Assembly: GCA_949289125.1 (NCBI GenBank)
Contig: CASEME010000004.1
Span: 1-55,291 of the forward strand
Length of the DNA: 55,291 nucleotides
Direction of reading: 5' to 3'
DNA from: an uncultured Eubacteriales bacterium
Lineage (GTDB): Bacteria; Bacillota; Clostridia; Christensenellales; CAG-314
Shown: piece by piece, positions 41,277 to 49,403 of the stretch
Layout: every line of letters starts with the position of its first letter
How positions within the stretch are numbered: position 1 is the stretch's first letter
Made by a program: the position numbers and the translations under genes
Notes under the pieces: generated by a model
Databases searched by the model: none
What the model saw: only the letters and a program-made list of their open reading frames with translations
Told to the model about the DNA's origin: nothing

Positions 41277-41852
41277 ATGACATACGCTAATCCTCAGATA
41301 GAAACTTTGTTTAACAACTTGCATGCTTCCAACGACAAGGCTGTGGCATATATGCAATCCGAGTACGCTGTTATGCGTGCAGGCAGAGCTAATCCCAAAC
41401 TTGTAGAAAAAATAACGGTCGATTACTACGGCACACCCACACCCATCAACCAAATGGGCAACATTGCTGTACCCGAAGCACGTATGCTTACAATCACCCT
41501 TTGGGACAAATCGGCAATAGGCATTGTAGAAAAGGCTATTATGGCTGCTAATATAGGCGTTACACCTCAAAATGACGGTTCCCTAATTAGACTTACTTTC
41601 CCTGTACTTACAGAGGAGCGCAGACGTGAGCTTGTAAAACAAGTGAAAAAACTTGCAGAGGATACAAAGGTTGTATTGCGAAACAACAGACGTGACGCTA
41701 TGGACGCTTTGAAAAAGGTCAAAAATGAAAAGACTGTATCTGAAGATATGGTAGCAGACTACGAAAAAGAAGTGGACAAAGTTGTATCTAAGTGCATAGA
41801 AAATGTAGACAAACTTTGCAAAGACAAAGAAGCCGACATAATGGCAGTTTAA
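41277..41852 (+). CDS. frr: ribosome recycling factor
   Basis: RRF, with EF-G, splits ribosomes after termination. The 191 residues have the three-helix bundle pattern: YAVMRAGRANPKLVEKITVDYYGTPTPINQ at the loop region (given in parts), LTFPVLTEERRRELVKQVKK and VVLRNNRRDAMDALKK. The usual motif RTGRASP reads RAGRANP. TTTAGGAGAAAG precedes the ATG. A small unrecognised gene begins two bases past its stop. Confidence 0.96.
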   Translation: MTYANPQIETLFNNLHASNDKAVAYMQSEYAVMRAGRANPKLVEKITVDYYGTPTPINQMGNIAVPEARMLTITLWDKSAIGIVEKAIMAANIGVTPQNDGSLIRLTFPVLTEERRRELVKQVKKLAEDTKVVLRNNRRDAMDALKKVKNEKTVSEDMVADYEKEVDKVVSKCIENVDKLCKDKEADIMAV

Positions 41853-41853
41853 T

Positions 41854-42066
41854 ATGTCTGTCAACGATATACTAACAGGGCTTACTGCACAAGAGGCAAA
41901 AGATTATTTTGCCAACAACGGTATAACCAATTACAATATTGTGTATTATACAGACAGAAAACAAAAAGATAGCGATACCGATATAGTTGTACGCACAACT
42001 TATGATGGCAGTTGCTACACAGTATTGGTGTGTCCAATGCGCACCAAGGTTTTGGCTGGTGAATAG
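41854..42066 (+). CDS. 70-residue hypothetical protein between frr and uppS
   Basis: A short, tightly packed gene: its ATG is one base after the frr stop codon and its stop abuts the uppS ATG. The product begins MSVNDILTGLTAQEAKDYF and then has alternating hydrophobic strands (NYNIVYYTDR, TDIVVRTTYDG, CYTVLVCPM). The helix start, the G-L-T-xx-E-A-K pattern and the strand order recall a single PASTA-type domain, but there is no signal peptide or membrane segment. The likeness may be fortuitous. Tight packing and the absence of stops support translation by coupling. I do not recognise the family. Confidence 0.65.
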   Translation: MSVNDILTGLTAQEAKDYFANNGITNYNIVYYTDRKQKDSDTDIVVRTTYDGSCYTVLVCPMRTKVLAGE

Positions 42067-42762
42067 ATGAACAATGCGTATCCGCAACATATAGCTTTTA
42101 TTATGGACGGCAACGGGCGGTGGGCAGCCTCCCGTGCTTTGCCTCGTACTTTTGGACATCGTAAGGGGTTAAATCGTGCAGAAAAAGTTATACAGCATAC
42201 TATGGATATCGGTATACCATATATATCTTTATATGTATTTTCTACCGAAAATTGGAAACGTCCACAAGAAGAAGTAGATACATTGTTCAAACTTGCCGAA
42301 CAATATATTGGCAATTTCCAAAAGTTTTGCAAAGACAATGTACGTGTAGTGTTTAGCGGAGATTTGCAGCCCTTGCCCGATAGTTTGAAGTCAAAAATGG
42401 GTGAAGTGCTCAATCTTACTGCCAACAATACCAAAATTACTGTCAATCTATGCATCAACTATGGCGGGCGTAATGAGGTTGTTCGTGCTGTCAATCAGCT
42501 TGTGGCACAAAACAAAGTTATTACCGAACAATCTGTTTTGCAATCAATGCTCAACGGTTTGCCTGCTCCCGACCTTATTGTTCGTACAGGCGGTCAAATG
42601 CGCTTGTCCAACTTTATGTTGTACGAGGGCGCATATTCAGAGTTGTATTTTACAGATACTTTGTGGCCTGACTTTTCCACAAAACTTTATGATAGAATAT
42701 TGGATAATTATACAAAACGAGTAAGAAATTTTGGCGGATTGGTAGAAGTTAATGATAAGTAA
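42067..42762 (+). CDS. uppS: undecaprenyl diphosphate synthase
   Basis: UppS adds isopentenyl units in cis to farnesyl diphosphate, giving the C55 lipid carrier for cell wall building. The 231 residues hold HIAFIMDGNGRWAASRAL with the catalytic aspartate, GHRKGLNRAEKVI, SLYVFSTENWKRP, NLCINYGGRNEVVRAV and the C-terminal RLSNFMLYEGAYSELYFTD with WPDF. In the RTGGE motif the final residue is Gln (RTGGQMRLSNF); the metal-ligand glutamate in AYSE remains. GGTGAA upstream lies inside the preceding short gene. cdsA overlaps the end by 11 bases. Confidence 0.96.
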   Translation: MNNAYPQHIAFIMDGNGRWAASRALPRTFGHRKGLNRAEKVIQHTMDIGIPYISLYVFSTENWKRPQEEVDTLFKLAEQYIGNFQKFCKDNVRVVFSGDLQPLPDSLKSKMGEVLNLTANNTKITVNLCINYGGRNEVVRAVNQLVAQNKVITEQSVLQSMLNGLPAPDLIVRTGGQMRLSNFMLYEGAYSELYFTDTLWPDFSTKLYDRILDNYTKRVRNFGGLVEVNDK

Positions 42763-43726
42763 AAAGGTTTTACTCAACAGAATATTTGTCGGTATCGGCA
42801 TAGGCGCAGTAATGGTAGGCATGGTGTTGCTTGCCGCGTTTGACAACCCACATACTTGGATGCGCGCCTTGGATTCGGCAATAATTTATGTACTTATTTT
42901 GTTGGCAGTAGTTGAGATGCGCAGAGCTCTTGGCAGAGAACGTATCCCCGACAGCTTCAGCTGGATAATTTGGACATACGGCTTTATTTTAGGTCCTGCA
43001 TATACCCTTTTTGGCTATACAGGCATCATATTCTTTTCTCTTCTCGTATTTGCGGCGTCGGCAGTTACTGCGCTGTACATCAACAGAGCAGACAGCTTAA
43101 TGTACATAGCGTTTATGTTGGTGTATCCAGGTATGTTTATGGCATCCATGTTGTATATTAACAAGTGCGCCAGCACGCAGATAATATCTGAAAACTCCCC
43201 TGTATACCCATACCTTATTAGAGACGTATGGGCGTATCTCGGCAACAAGAGAGTAGCCAGTCTGTTGCCCTACAATGCCATAGGTCTTGCCTTTGTATTT
43301 GCGGTGTCCTCTTTTACAGATACATTTGCATTTATATTCGGCATCTCGTTTGGCAAACATCCGCTTTGTCCTGAGATAAGCCCCAAAAAGACTGTAGAAG
43401 GTGCTATCGGTGGCGTTTTCGGCGGTTTGTTTGGCTCGTTTTTGGTATATATGCTATTCGACTTCTTCCAAGTATTCGGTCCAAGTCGAGGGTTGGCAAT
43501 TCACGGCCTTAGCGACGTCAACCTAATATTGGCTTATGTATTGATAGGTATTTTTGGTTCTGTCATGACGCAGATAGGCGATTTGTTGGCAAGCCTTGTC
43601 AAACGTCACTGCGGTGTAAAAGACTACAGCAGAGTGTTGGGCGAACATGGCGGAATAATGGACAGATTTGACGGTATCATACTCAACGCAACTTTTGTAG
43701 CTGTTGTGTATATGTTTATTATCTAA
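42752..43726 (+). CDS. cdsA: phosphatidate cytidylyltransferase
   Basis: CdsA makes CDP-diacylglycerol from phosphatidic acid and CTP, the branch point for phosphatidylglycerol and cardiolipin. The 324-residue integral membrane protein has about eight hydrophobic segments and the C-terminal signature region: SSFTDTFAFIFGISFGKHPL, ISPKKTVEGAIGG, QIGDLLASLVKRHCGVKDYS and GEHGGIMDRFDGI. The signature PGHGG reads GEHGG. Residues 100-200 form a less conserved region with a longer loop than usual. It overlaps uppS and is followed by dxr after 1 base. Confidence 0.95.
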   Translation: MISKKVLLNRIFVGIGIGAVMVGMVLLAAFDNPHTWMRALDSAIIYVLILLAVVEMRRALGRERIPDSFSWIIWTYGFILGPAYTLFGYTGIIFFSLLVFAASAVTALYINRADSLMYIAFMLVYPGMFMASMLYINKCASTQIISENSPVYPYLIRDVWAYLGNKRVASLLPYNAIGLAFVFAVSSFTDTFAFIFGISFGKHPLCPEISPKKTVEGAIGGVFGGLFGSFLVYMLFDFFQVFGPSRGLAIHGLSDVNLILAYVLIGIFGSVMTQIGDLLASLVKRHCGVKDYSRVLGEHGGIMDRFDGIILNATFVAVVYMFII

Positions 43727-43727
43727 T

Positions 43728-44822
43728 ATGAAAAAAGTTGCTATTTTGGGCTCAACAGGCTCTATAGGTACTCAGACGTTGGACGTTATTCGCACACATC
43801 GCAGTCAGTTTAAAGTAGTATCCCTTGTTGCGTACTCCAACGAAAAGTTGCTTATGGAGCAATGTGCCGAGTTTAACCCACGCTACAGTGCGTTGATATC
43901 CGAAAAAGGCGAAAGCTGTCTTATTGAAGCAGTAAAAGAGTGTGCCGTTGCAGTAATTGCAACTCGAGGCATTATCGCTTTGGACTGCGTGCTGTATTGC
44001 ATTCAACACAACATAGACATAGCATTGGCAAATAAAGAAACTTTAGTTTGTGCAGGTCAACTTGTCAATCAACAGTTGGCTAACTCACGTTCTCGTATTT
44101 TGCCTGTAGATAGCGAGCATTGTGCTATATGGCAATGTCTTGATAACACCAACCGTCCTGATAAGTTGATACTAACAGCCAGCGGCGGCGCTTTTTATAA
44201 TCTCACCATGTCGGCTTTGTCCACAGTAAATGCGCAAGATGCGCTCAAACACCCAAATTGGAATATGGGAGCCAAAATTACTGTAGACAGCGCCACAATG
44301 ATGAACAAAGCCTTGGAAGTAATAGAGGCACATTGGTTATTCGATATGCCTATTTGTGATATTGATATTGTTGTGCATAGACAGAGTATTGTGCATTCTA
44401 TGGTGCAATACGCCGATGGTAGTGTGATAGCTCAGTTGGCCAATCCCGATATGCGCCTACCTATACAATATGCGCTAAGCTATCCCGACAAGTCCCAAGC
44501 CATAGTGCCAAAACTTAACCTTAATGACCTTACGCTCACCTTTGAGCAACCGGACACTCAGCGATTTCCATGTGTCAATCTTGCCTACGACATTGCAACC
44601 TTGCCACCTTTGTCGGCAACTGTTATGAATGCTGCCAACGACATATGTGTACAGGCTTTTTTTGACGGTAAGTTATTATTTACGCAGTTTTATACTACAA
44701 TAAGAAGTGTAGTAGACGCTTTTGTATCACAAATAAAAGATTTGGATGTCACTGCGTCTAACATCAAAAATATAGATAACAAAGTGCGCGACTATACACG
44801 CATAATGTTGTATGGAGAGTAA
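43728..44822 (+). CDS. dxr: 1-deoxy-D-xylulose-5-phosphate reductoisomerase
   Basis: Dxr (IspC) converts DXP to methylerythritol phosphate with NADPH, the second MEP step and the target of fosmidomycin. The 364 residues start MKKVAILGSTGSIGTQTLDV, the NADPH fold, and hold ANKETLVCAG, LPVDSEHCAIWQCL with metal ligands, LTASGGAFYN, KHPNWNMGAKITVDSATMMNK and VHRQSIVHSMVQYADGS. The start codon is 1 base after the cdsA stop. Its own stop overlaps the rseP start (TAATG). Confidence 0.97.
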   Translation: MKKVAILGSTGSIGTQTLDVIRTHRSQFKVVSLVAYSNEKLLMEQCAEFNPRYSALISEKGESCLIEAVKECAVAVIATRGIIALDCVLYCIQHNIDIALANKETLVCAGQLVNQQLANSRSRILPVDSEHCAIWQCLDNTNRPDKLILTASGGAFYNLTMSALSTVNAQDALKHPNWNMGAKITVDSATMMNKALEVIEAHWLFDMPICDIDIVVHRQSIVHSMVQYADGSVIAQLANPDMRLPIQYALSYPDKSQAIVPKLNLNDLTLTFEQPDTQRFPCVNLAYDIATLPPLSATVMNAANDICVQAFFDGKLLFTQFYTTIRSVVDAFVSQIKDLDVTASNIKNIDNKVRDYTRIMLYGE

Positions 44823-46105
44823 TGCTTAATTTTATAGCCGATGCCGCAAGTTTTTTTAGCGGCGTGCTTTATGTGCTTATTGCGTTCGTGATATTTATGG
44901 TAATGATAATGATTCACGAACTCGGTCACTATACGGCAGGCAAACTGTTGAAGTTCAAAATTAACGAATTTGCCATAGGTATGGGACCAAAAATATTTTC
45001 AAAAACTAACGCCAAAGGAGAAGTAGTATCTTTGCGTGCCCTTCCTTTGGGCGGTTTTTGTGCGTTTGAAGGCGAAAGCGAAGACGAGCCTAACAATCCG
45101 CAATCGTTTAACAATCAAAAACCTTGGAAACGGTTGATAGTGCTGTTTTCGGGCGCATTTTTCAATTTTATATCAGCAATTTTGTTTGTCGTTATTGCAT
45201 TTAGCTGTTTTGGCGATACAGTTATTACTGTGTATGAAGTGCAGGCATATGCGCCGACAGCCAACCAGCAACTACAAAAAGACGATATACTGTATTCAAT
45301 CAACGGCAAAAAAATTTATATTGCAGGTGACTTTCAATATTATCTTGGCAGTGTAGACGATACCTTTGAGATGACCGTTATTCGTAACGGTAAGTATGTA
45401 ACGCTCAAAGGACTGCAAAAAGCAACTTTTGTCAACAGTGTCATTGCAACTGTCAATGGCAACTATGTGTCCGACCAACACACGCTAAAATGCGGAGATA
45501 CAATATACAGTATCAACGGTATTTGTGTAGAAGGTAGTGGCAATTACAAAGAAGTAGTTGATTCGATTACCGTAGATACGGTAGACCTTGTCATAACAAG
45601 CGAAGACGGCGCCGAATATGTGTACAAAGATATGCCGGTATCTGTGTTGCGCAACGATATTACAGTGCGCGAAACATCATATACAGGCTTGGGTATCAAA
45701 AATTCGTACCAAAAGTACAGATACTCGTTTGGTGAGTCTTTAGCACGTTGCGTGCCATATTGTTTTGAAGTTGCGTGGTTAGTGTTGCGTACTTTGGGCG
45801 GTTTGCTTACGGGTGTTGTCGGCCTTGATCAAGTAAGCGGACCTATAGGCACGTTGTCTGTTACTTCACAGGTAGTGGCTACAGGTTTTGGCAATATTTT
45901 GTCTCTTATGGCAATGATATCCGTCAATTTGGCAGTGTTCAACTTGTTGCCTGTGCCTGCACTCGATGGCTGTCAGATGCTGTTTGTTGTTATAGAGTGG
46001 ATAGCACGACGACCAATCAACCGCAAAGTCCAAGCCTACATCAACGGCATTGGTTTAATAGTGCTAATAATTTTTGTAGTGCTTATTGATATTCTCAAAC
46101 TATGA
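44822..46105 (+). CDS. rseP: RIP metalloprotease RseP/RasP (site-2 protease)
   Basis: This intramembrane zinc protease cuts anti-sigma factors and leftover signal peptides. The 427 residues have the zinc motif HELGH in MIMIHELGHYTAGKLLKFKI-type context near residue 33, GMGPKIFS, LPLGGFCAFEGES, a transmembrane helix near 105-125, two PDZ-like stretches (about 130-280), and the second active-site block FNLLPVPALDGCQML, where DGG is DGC. The last helices follow. Position between dxr and ispG is the standard one. Confidence 0.95.
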   Translation: MLNFIADAASFFSGVLYVLIAFVIFMVMIMIHELGHYTAGKLLKFKINEFAIGMGPKIFSKTNAKGEVVSLRALPLGGFCAFEGESEDEPNNPQSFNNQKPWKRLIVLFSGAFFNFISAILFVVIAFSCFGDTVITVYEVQAYAPTANQQLQKDDILYSINGKKIYIAGDFQYYLGSVDDTFEMTVIRNGKYVTLKGLQKATFVNSVIATVNGNYVSDQHTLKCGDTIYSINGICVEGSGNYKEVVDSITVDTVDLVITSEDGAEYVYKDMPVSVLRNDITVRETSYTGLGIKNSYQKYRYSFGESLARCVPYCFEVAWLVLRTLGGLLTGVVGLDQVSGPIGTLSVTSQVVATGFGNILSLMAMISVNLAVFNLLPVPALDGCQMLFVVIEWIARRPINRKVQAYINGIGLIVLIIFVVLIDILKL

Positions 46106-47142
46106 TTATGACGAAGCAAATTAAAATTGGCAAAGTGACAATAGGCGGTGGCAACGCCATTGCCGTGCAATCTATGACCAATATAAGCGTCAAAGACATA
46201 GACGCTACTTGGGAGCAATGCAAACAGTTGCAACTTGATGGGTGTGACATTGTGCGTGTAGCAATTACTGACGAGCAATGTTGCAAGGCTGTTGCCACCC
46301 TCAAAAGTCGCATGGATATGCCTTTAGTTGCCGATATACACTTTGACTACAAATTGGCAATAGCATCTATAGAGAACGGTGCAGACAAAATACGCATCAA
46401 CCCCGGCAATATGTCTACAAAAGATGTTGTCAAGGTGATTCATTGTGCACAAGCGCACTGTGTGCCTATTCGTATAGGCGTCAATGGTGGATCTGTTGAC
46501 AAACAGCACTTACAACAAGCCAACGGCAACAAGGTCAATGCTTTAGTCAATAGCCTTATGGAATATGTGCAATTTTTCAATGAGCACAATTTTGACGACA
46601 TTGTGTTGTCTGTCAAAAGTTCGGACGTGTTGCAAACTATACAATGCAATAGGCTTATTGCTCAAAAATGCAATTACCCTATACATATAGGCGTTACCGA
46701 AGCAGGTCCATGGCAACAAGGAATTGTAAAAAATAGTATTGGCATAGGCAGTTTGCTTGCGGACGGTATAGGAGATACAATACGAGTGTCGCTTACTGCA
46801 CACCCTGTTGAGGAAGTGAAAGCAGGCATAGCTATTTTGCGAGCGCTCAATCTCAAAAAGGGACTTACTTTTGTATCCTGTCCACAATGCGGACGTTGTA
46901 GCATAGAGCTCGAAAAAGTAGCCAATTGCATATACGAAAAGTTGCAAAATGTTGACAAGCCTCTCAAAATTGCCGTTATGGGATGCGAGGTCAACGGTCC
47001 GGGAGAGTGCAGAGATGCCGACCTCGGTCTTGCAGGAGGTAAAGGCACAGTAGCCTTTTTCAAACACGGCGAAGTATACAAAATAGTAGACAGCAGTTGT
47101 GCTGTCGAGCAGTTTATTGAGGAAGTAGAGAAGTTAATTTGA
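46102..47142 (+). CDS. ispG: 4-hydroxy-3-methylbut-2-en-1-yl diphosphate synthase
   Basis: IspG is the [4Fe-4S] enzyme that converts the cyclic diphosphate MEcPP to HMBPP, the sixth step of the MEP pathway. The 346-residue protein is the short form without the extra central domain. It shows IAVQSMTNISVKDIDAT, RINPGNMSTKD, GVNGGSVDK, the cluster cysteines in SCPQCGRC and VMGCEVNGPGECRDADLG. The start overlaps rseP (ATGA); an ATG at 46108 is also possible. Fe-S supply by the isc genes links it to 35-37 kb. The following gene starts at a TTG that overlaps its stop. Confidence 0.96.
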   Translation: MIMTKQIKIGKVTIGGGNAIAVQSMTNISVKDIDATWEQCKQLQLDGCDIVRVAITDEQCCKAVATLKSRMDMPLVADIHFDYKLAIASIENGADKIRINPGNMSTKDVVKVIHCAQAHCVPIRIGVNGGSVDKQHLQQANGNKVNALVNSLMEYVQFFNEHNFDDIVLSVKSSDVLQTIQCNRLIAQKCNYPIHIGVTEAGPWQQGIVKNSIGIGSLLADGIGDTIRVSLTAHPVEEVKAGIAILRALNLKKGLTFVSCPQCGRCSIELEKVANCIYEKLQNVDKPLKIAVMGCEVNGPGECRDADLGLAGGKGTVAFFKHGEVYKIVDSSCAVEQFIEEVEKLI

Positions 47143-48779
47143 TTAAGGATATTCTTTTACAACAATTTCCCGACCTTACCGATTTGCGCGTAAGAGATAT
47201 TAGCGTAGACAAGGTTGCAAAAAAAATTCTATGCACATTGTCCTATCCTGACGCAAACAACGCATTGGATGCCGCTTTGCGCAGGCGCATTTTTGATGCG
47301 GTAAAAAGTCAAGCACCGCACAGATATTATTGTACTACCACAATCAAAAACGATCTGTTTAATGCCGTTTCTTTCAAAACTTACGTACGAGATACTATAC
47401 GCTCGCATTTTTTGTCTTTGTCCGACGTGGACAACGAAAGCATCAAAGTAATACCAATAGACGGACAACGCGCTTTTGAAGTAAAACTTTTACTTACACC
47501 CGTACAGTTGCGAACTGCGCAAGCGTGTGACTTTCAAAAAAAATTTTATCAATATACTCAGTCTTACACGTGCTACAACTGTGTTCTCACTTTGGAGCAG
47601 AGCGGCAACAGTACCGACATACAAAAGGCGGTAGAAGCACAACAAAAACTGTCAGATATGGCAATAGCAAAAGAACTGCTCAAACCGATAAGACGCTTTG
47701 CCGTAAAAGATGTGTACAAGTATATTGGCAAAACTGTGTATGGCAGTCCAATGTACATAATAGACGTCCGTGAGCCTCGCGCAAAATGCATTTTGTGCGG
47801 AGTTATATCGGATAAATCTATCAAGCCAACCAAAAATCCTACTTTGGGAATTGTCAAATTTACACTCAAAGATAAATCGGGCAGTATAAATTGTTTGTCT
47901 TTTTTGAGATACCTCAACGAAGATGCATCGCTAATTGCCCAAGCAACAGGTAAAGGCGAAGCAGAGGCTAACTCGCTTGCCGCCAAAAACAGTGCACACA
48001 ACGAAAAGATACGCAAGCTATGGATGGGTTTGTACGACGGTACCGAAGTAGTTGTAGAGGGTAAAATAGTGTATAGTGCATACTCATCTGCGCTCGAAAT
48101 GCAAGTGCTCAATCTATCCAAATGCCGAATAGATTATGACAGCGTTCGCGGTGAAGTAGTGCGCAATGCACCGCAAAATTATGTAGCAGTTGCTCCAACT
48201 GCATATAGTCAGTACAAACAGCTCAGTCTTACCGACAACAACAAAGCAAGTACTCTGTATTGGAAGTACAACACTGTTGTAGTTAGTTTTTCTGCTACAG
48301 GCAACAACTATCTCAAAGATAAAATTGTGGCTTTATCGTGTGCAAAACTGCAAAATGGAATGATTGTAGAGACGTTGGATACCTTTGTCAATCCCGAAAC
48401 AGAAATAAAGTCCGAGCTACTTAGCCAAATAGGTCAGACGGCGCGTCAGCTATTGTACTGTCCTACCTTTACCGAGATTATTGGTGACTTGTACAAATTC
48501 TTTGAAGGGTGTGTGATAGTTGGCTACAATGCAGACACTTTGGCGGAATTTTTGCAATACTATGGCTCACCTATTGGTTACCGTTTTTCCAACGAATTTC
48601 GCGGTTTTGCCGATGTTGCCGTACAACTCAATCTTCAACATAATGCTTTTCAGGGCAACGTCAACTTTAATAGCATAGAGGACATGGCTAAAGTATGCAA
48701 ATTGTCACACACAAGCTATTTGCCTCATGATAAGTGCATGATTTTGGCACAGTGTTTGGAAATATTGGCAAAAGATTGA
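47139..48779 (+). CDS. PolC-derived protein without polymerase: NTD, OB fold, degenerate exonuclease domain
   Basis: This 546-residue protein occupies the usual polC locus between ispG and rimP. Residues 1-180 look like the PolC N-terminal domain. Residues 188-335 resemble the PolC OB fold: the block GIVKFTLKDKSGSINCLSF and then DGTEVVVEGKIVYSAYSSAL match the parts around the TFKITDYT and GMWVKARGSI segments of PolC. Residues 375-546 align with the DEDD exonuclease, but the catalytic DxE (DVETTG) is SFSATG (383-388), the second acid in NASFDMGFL is lost (NADTLAEFL, 464-472), and the final H-x4-D is not kept. There is no PHP domain and no polymerase palm. The frame ends cleanly at the exo border; 136 bases of promoter and leader follow. 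The start is TTG, coupled to ispG. It may be an accessory, non-catalytic replication or DNA-binding protein; a broken gene is less likely because the remaining frame is intact. Confidence 0.75.
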   Translation: MIKDILLQQFPDLTDLRVRDISVDKVAKKILCTLSYPDANNALDAALRRRIFDAVKSQAPHRYYCTTTIKNDLFNAVSFKTYVRDTIRSHFLSLSDVDNESIKVIPIDGQRAFEVKLLLTPVQLRTAQACDFQKKFYQYTQSYTCYNCVLTLEQSGNSTDIQKAVEAQQKLSDMAIAKELLKPIRRFAVKDVYKYIGKTVYGSPMYIIDVREPRAKCILCGVISDKSIKPTKNPTLGIVKFTLKDKSGSINCLSFLRYLNEDASLIAQATGKGEAEANSLAAKNSAHNEKIRKLWMGLYDGTEVVVEGKIVYSAYSSALEMQVLNLSKCRIDYDSVRGEVVRNAPQNYVAVAPTAYSQYKQLSLTDNNKASTLYWKYNTVVVSFSATGNNYLKDKIVALSCAKLQNGMIVETLDTFVNPETEIKSELLSQIGQTARQLLYCPTFTEIIGDLYKFFEGCVIVGYNADTLAEFLQYYGSPIGYRFSNEFRGFADVAVQLNLQHNAFQGNVNFNSIEDMAKVCKLSHTSYLPHDKCMILAQCLEILAKD

Positions 48780-48814
48780 CAAAGTGAGCAACAATTAAAA
48801 TATATAAAAAGTAC

Positions 48815-48843
48815 TTGCAACTTGTAGCAATGTATGCTATAAT
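48815..48843 (+). promoter_or_regulatory. promoter of the rimP-nusA-infB operon
   Basis: TTGCAA (48815-48820), 17 bases, TATAAT (48838-48843), preceded by an extended TGC. Start predicted near 48850. This is among the strongest promoters in the window. Confidence 0.85.
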
Positions 48844-48865
48844 ACAGTTACTTAATATTCTTGCG

Positions 48866-48900
48866 TAAGTGAGAGTGGAGTTTTCTCCACTCTCAACTTA
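48866..48900 (+). other. 15-base-pair leader hairpin before rimP
   Basis: GAGAGTGGAG (48871-48880) and CTCCACTCTC (48885-48894) pair perfectly around TTTT. The stem extends by TAAGT with ACTTA, one base bulged. It begins about 16 bases into the predicted transcript and ends a few bases before the ribosome binding site GGGAGG. No T tract follows, so it is not a terminator. Confidence 0.8.
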
Positions 48901-48915
48901 ATGTAGGGAGGTTTT

Positions 48916-49374
48916 ATGAGTAAGGTTGCAGAGGCAGTATTCAATCTTGTAAGTCCTATTGCTCAACAAATGGGGCTCGAAGTTGTGGAAGTCACATACA
49001 AAAAGCAATATGACGGTATGAATCTTACAGTATTTATTGACAAAGAAGAAGGCGTTTCACTCAACGACTGTGAACGGTTGCACAGGGCAATAGACCAACC
49101 GCTCGATGAGCTCGATCCAATAGCAGAGCCTTATACGCTCAATGTGTCTTCTCTCGGCATAGACCGTCCGCTAAAAACAGAACGTGATTACAAACGCAAT
49201 CTCAACAAAAAAATTAGCGTAAAATTGTACAAGGCACAAGACGGAAGTAAAACTTTTACAGGCATACTTACCGCATATGACGACAACACTTTTACAATTA
49301 TGACAGACAAAAAAGCAAGCAAGACATTTAACAAAAGTGATGTTGCGCTTGCAGAACCGGTAATAGAATTTTAA
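48916..49374 (+). CDS. rimP: ribosome maturation factor RimP
   Basis: RimP binds early 30S assembly intermediates. In 152 residues: the N-terminal domain with VSPIAQQMGLEVVEVTYKKQ, LTVFIDKEEGVSLNDCERLHRAID and LNVSSLGIDRPLKTERDYKRNLNK-type blocks, and a C-terminal SH3-like domain (from about residue 88). The family motif VSSPGLDRPL reads VSSLGIDRPL. GGGAGG precedes the ATG. It leads the rimP-nusA operon, first after the strong promoter and hairpin. Confidence 0.96.
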   Translation: MSKVAEAVFNLVSPIAQQMGLEVVEVTYKKQYDGMNLTVFIDKEEGVSLNDCERLHRAIDQPLDELDPIAEPYTLNVSSLGIDRPLKTERDYKRNLNKKISVKLYKAQDGSKTFTGILTAYDDNTFTIMTDKKASKTFNKSDVALAEPVIEF

Positions 49375-49403
49375 CTCATAAAATAAAGTTTTGGAGGAAT
49401 AAC

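Noticed and set aside
48780..48915. Possibility that the rest of polC follows in another frame
   Set aside because: The gap is 136 bases long and consists of a strong promoter, a hairpin leader and the rimP ribosome binding site. There is no space for PHP or polymerase domains.
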